Shown here one piece after another: positions 60,501 to 64,000 of a stretch of DNA of 64,000 nt. The stretch is from NCBI RefSeq assembly GCF_015832195.1, contig NC_052028.1:10707501-10771500 (forward strand), written 5' to 3'. The position numbers and the translations under genes were made by a program. The notes under the pieces were generated by a model that was given only the letters and a program-made list of their open reading frames with translations, searched no databases and was not told the origin of the DNA. Source of the stretch: Motacilla alba alba. Lineage: Eukaryota; Chordata; Aves; Passeriformes; Motacillidae. How positions within the stretch are numbered: the first letter of the stretch is position 1; each line of letters opens with the position of its first letter.

Positions 60501-63500
60501 ACATTCCTTGCTACAGCATTTTGCTTGTCTTAATTTCTCAGACTTTTTCTATTTAAATTAAAGGTGTTTCCTGGAAATGAAAGGCACAGCACAAGATTTG
60601 TTTGTAGATTTTAGGATGATACTTATGACAGTCATAGCCAACATAGTGTAACAGATCAGAAACATTCCACATGAAGTTCTCAGCTCATTTGGACAACTGT
60701 ACCTTTAAAATATTCTGAATTGGTCTGTAATTGATGGAGAATCCTGCCCCTTCAGAGACTTTGATCAGCCCCCCAAGGACAGCATATCTCTATATTCTTA
60801 CATGGGACATTTTCCAGATAGAAGTAATTTTTTATCAGCAGGCACTTGGAAGCCCAGCCAGCCATAGGGCTGACTTTCCTCATGGAAGAGTCAGAAGCAA
60901 AAGCAAACATTGTCCCCAGCTCCATGGCACACCCAAGTGAACCAGGATGTTCATTATCACTCTGGCCATTGAGGTTAGGAACATAGCACTTCCTGAAAAA
61001 ACCCAGTTCACACAACCCAGGGAAAGTTACTTGAGACTGATTCTAAATCCATAAATTACTTTAAACAAGAAAGATTCCAATAAAGAAAATATTTTTTTTA
61101 CCAAAACATCTTGCTTTGCATTCTCCAGGACTCAGAGGTTCCAGCTCAGCTCAGCCCTGGGTCTTCAGTCCCTGCTTGAACTGGAGGAGCACCTGCCCCC
61201 AGCTCTCTCCCACCACTTGCAACTTACTGACTTATTTCTAGTTCTGATTTTCAGCAACTCCTGTAATGCTCTATGGAATGTCTGGTTTTCCCTGGCCATT
61301 ATAACACCTACACTGTGGAAGGTTGGATGGAAAGTGTTTTTAGCTAAAAACCAATCAAAGAAAAATGATCCCTGTCAGTTTTATTCACTCCATATTTTAA
61401 AGGAATAGAGAGGTCTCAGTGTGTATTGCTTTGGCAATTCTTATTTCTGCCTTGCCAGCTTGAAGAAAATCGATCACTGCCACTCCACAGGTGTGCTGTG
61501 GGTAGGGCATGGCAGGTATTCCATTAATTAATGTAATGTTCTTATCATTAGCATTCACCCTTTGATCATTCCCTATTGCCTTCTCTGCTGTTTGATTCAA
61601 ACTCCAGGTCAGTGACATGAAAGAGCCCAGGCTGTTCCTTGGTGAGGGCTTTGTCACAATGGTGGCTCTTTGCTCAGGGTGTCCCAAGCCTGGTGTCACT
61701 CATGGGAGGGCACAGCAGCCATCTCCCCTTCTGCTGCAAGCTGCTGTCTCCCAGAGCAGGCAGCTGAAGGAGTTGCAGGATGTGTTTGATTGTGAGTGAA
61801 GGTTATTTCTGATCCTGCTGCTGCAAGTGGTGCTTGAAACTGCCAAGGGGGGGAAGATCTTCACAGTGTGCTCAGCCCTGGTGTTCCACTGCACTGTTCA
61901 AGTCAAAATGAATTAAGGCCATCCTTGACAGTCTCTGTTTTTTTCCTAATAATTTTCATTGCTGCTATCCTGGTCCAGTGCTTCTTGACACAGTTAATAG
62001 AAGTTCACAGGACAAAAGTGCCCACGAGACAGGGGGGGTTCAGAGACAGCTGCTTCTTGGATAACCAGCCCAGACCTGGCTGTGACTGAGTAAACTCCTT
62101 CCCACAGCAAGGGGGTGTGGGGAGATGAGGAAGCTTCAGAACTTTCTCTGTGTGTGCTGAACAAGGCTGTTGTTCAGCAGCTCCCTCAGATTTCAGGGGA
62201 TGGACATTGGTCCTGCAGCCACCAGCTTGGGGAAGCACAAGGGACAGGGACTGCAGTCCTGAATGTGAGAAACTGGGTGTCCATTTTCCTGTCCCCCAAG
62301 CCCTGGGTCTGCCTCTTTCCTACTTCAAAGCCTTCACCTGTACTTCAAAGCCTTTGACCCCACAATCCTTTATCAAGGAAATCAAAAGGAATTTTACTAG
62401 ATTAAATCAAAAGCAGATTTACAGGATTAAAGACTGTAGGATCAAGAAATCAGGTTGAAAAGGAGAAACTCGGAAGTACTCATTGTACAGTAAAGAAATA
62501 CAGTCATCCTTACATATCTGGGATGGGAATTTCCAAGAAGTGTGAGGCAGGAAGGCACCCAGATCCCACTGAAATTCCTGGGAGCCTGGCACGTAATTGC
62601 ATTAGGGCACTTAAAAAATCTCAATCGTGCTTATTAACTGTCTGTTATAAAATTTAAGCTATATATTTGCCCTTCTGTTTTACAAGGCAATAACCCAATT
62701 AATGTGTGGATAAACTAGGAGGCCAAAGGGAATTGGATTATGTCTGAGGAAAACAGAGGAGCAATTAAAGTACCACTGTTCTAGGAGAGATTGAATTAAC
62801 ATAGTAATGAAAACATTCCTGCCTGTTTGGGAAATGGGGACTAGGTCTCCAGTTCTGTGTCTAGGGATTAAGCAGCAAGAGCCCCTTGTGATACTCTATC
62901 AATTGACATCTCAGCCATCATTTCATTGCATGGCAGGTGGCCCAAGGGAGACTGAAAGAGCAGGGATTTAAAGAGTAAAGGTTCTTGTACTTCTTTCTGC
63001 CCCAAAGCTGCATCTTCCCACCAACCTCAGCCTCCCTCTCACATCCACACCCAGCAGCTGCTGCTCTCCTGCTTCCAAACAGTATTTCAGGTTTGAGTTC
63101 AAGTGAATGTTTTAATTAACAGAGAGCAACTTCTACCTGGAGCCATCTCATTAAACAGATGAATCCAACACTGGTCATGATTTGCTCTCAAAATGAAAAT
63201 GGTGCCTCCAGGAAAACATAAGACTGTCTTATAAACCCACAGAAAACTACAATCATAAACCAAAATGCCTTGGAGTAACAGAACAGCCTCATTTTGCCCA
63301 GCCTGCCAAGCTTGTGGCAGCCCTGCAGTTCTGGTCCATGGGCCTGCTTGGCTTTACCAAGTGTAAAAGTGCTCACAATGGTGATTGCTGCTGTTTGGCT
63401 TCCCTTCCCCTGGGGTGCCAGTGCCAGGGTCAGGCTCTCAGCCCTGACAGCAATATTAGTGTGCACAATGGTGGAAAATGAGTTATTACTCAGGGTAACA

Positions 63501-63811
63501 GGATGGCTCTGAAATCAGTGATAATGCTTAATTGTGTACTCCTCAGACTGTGCTCCCCAGAGTTATAAGGATGCAAACCAGTGCAGGAAATACATTAGCA
63601 GGAGAAAGAAGAGCTCCCATCCCTCTCTTCTGGCTTTGTTAAAACTCTGCATTTTGCATCATCCTTTTTGGCAGTGTGAGTTTAGTCCTGGGAATACTTA
63701 ACAAACTGACAAGCTAACCAGTTTTGCCAATGAATAGGATTTCACATTTGAAGCTAGGGGAGGGTTTGTTTTAATTGAGGATTTTGATAAAGCCATTTTC
63801 AGTTGTGTGCT
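54513..63811. other. Upstream intergenic region, no gene recognised
   Basis: About 9 kb without a supported exon, RNA gene or confidently recognised mobile element. AT-rich, TAAT-containing segments at about 57,400-57,700 look like possible conserved non-coding DNA. A GC-richer patch near 60.15-60.45 kb gives overlapping open frames on both strands that resemble no known family. A 21-bp duplication lies at 59,720. Confidence 0.55.
59720..59758 (+). repeat. 21-bp direct duplication
   Basis: GGTTTTCAAGAAATAGAGC at 59,720 is repeated from 59,741 with a period of 21 bp, nearly identical over 18 bases. Simple local duplication with no other feature attached. Confidence 0.9.
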
Positions 63812-63936
63812 GAAAAGTACTTGCTCGCACACCAGCGAGGATTATTTGGTTGCTCAACCAGAAAAGCAGTAGCAGAAAATTACTACTCATATCCCAGCAT
63901 GGACTATTTCATTGCTCAACCAGAAAAGTAGGAGCA
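63812..63936 (+). repeat. 62-63-bp imperfect tandem duplication
   Basis: Unit 1 is 63,812-63,874 and unit 2 is 63,875-63,936. The best-preserved shared block is TTGCTCAACCAGAAAAG, at 63,850 and 63,912. The units differ mostly by transitions, including loss of CpGs present in unit 1 (the CGCAC and GCGAGG positions), which suggests an old methylated duplication. A degenerate third start may follow at 63,937. Confidence 0.8.
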
Positions 63937-64000
63937 GTACTCCTGATCCCCTTGTGTTAGCAACACTATAGCAACCATACAGGGACTGGCTGTGATCATG
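63937..64000. other. Right edge, nothing recognised
   Basis: Short non-coding tail after the tandem duplication. No gene or repeat seen. Confidence 0.5.

Noticed and set aside
41771..64000. MAPK9 exons, expected as the upstream neighbour by mammalian synteny
   Set aside because: No kinase or C-terminal MAPK9 sequence was recognisable in any frame. The gene probably lies beyond the right edge.
1..64000. CRISPR arrays, tRNA/rRNA genes, bacterial operons
   Set aside because: No evenly spaced direct repeats with unique spacers, no convincing tRNA B-box within a cloverleaf, and no dense same-strand coding were seen. The DNA is plainly vertebrate intron and intergenic.

Overview
This is vertebrate nuclear DNA, almost certainly from a bird and probably a passerine. 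It is about 40-45% GC with long non-coding stretches. It holds a decayed chicken-repeat-1 (CR1) type LINE fragment and a solo LTR that I recognise as a common passerine endogenous-retrovirus LTR. The one protein-coding exon I can support is the first coding exon of RASGEF1C. There are no bacterial-type genes, operons, CRISPR arrays or plasmid/phage features. Nearly all open reading frames are chance frames.

Layout, left to right. Positions 1-332 are intron 2 of RASGEF1C (minus strand; the rest of the gene lies left of the window). Positions 333-515 are exon 2, which starts 6 nt of 5' UTR before the ATG at 509 and encodes the first 59 residues. Positions 516 to about 41,078 are a very long first intron. 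It contains a CR1 remnant (about 3.6 kb), a 46-A homopolymer (10.18 kb), a small duplication (10.88 kb) and a solo class II-type LTR with a perfect 6-bp target-site duplication (31.05-31.46 kb). Around 40.7-41.77 kb is a strong CpG island with a good minus-strand splice donor at 41,079-41,084. It is the best candidate for the RASGEF1C promoter and non-coding exon 1, and it contains a 13-codon upstream ORF and a G-quadruplex-forming repeat.

Upstream of the gene (41.8-64 kb) I see no recognisable exon. This stretch contains a GGAA-type purine microsatellite 150 bp beyond the island, a short perfect hairpin at 46.46 kb, and a second CpG-rich block at 53.2-54.2 kb. That second block carries an unusual 33-bp tandem array, in which each unit has a TAATTA-like core and a TGGCA half-site at a fixed position. 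A two-phase pentanucleotide microsatellite lies at 54.4 kb and a 62-bp tandem duplication at the right edge.

How it works together (inference): the window is the 5' end and upstream regulatory landscape of one neuronal-type Ras/Rap guanine-nucleotide-exchange-factor gene, with a possible alternative promoter or enhancer about 12 kb upstream of the main CpG island. I see no new multi-gene system. The most interesting signals are the 33-bp TAATTA/TGGCA array, a related motif module inside the main island, and the uORF.
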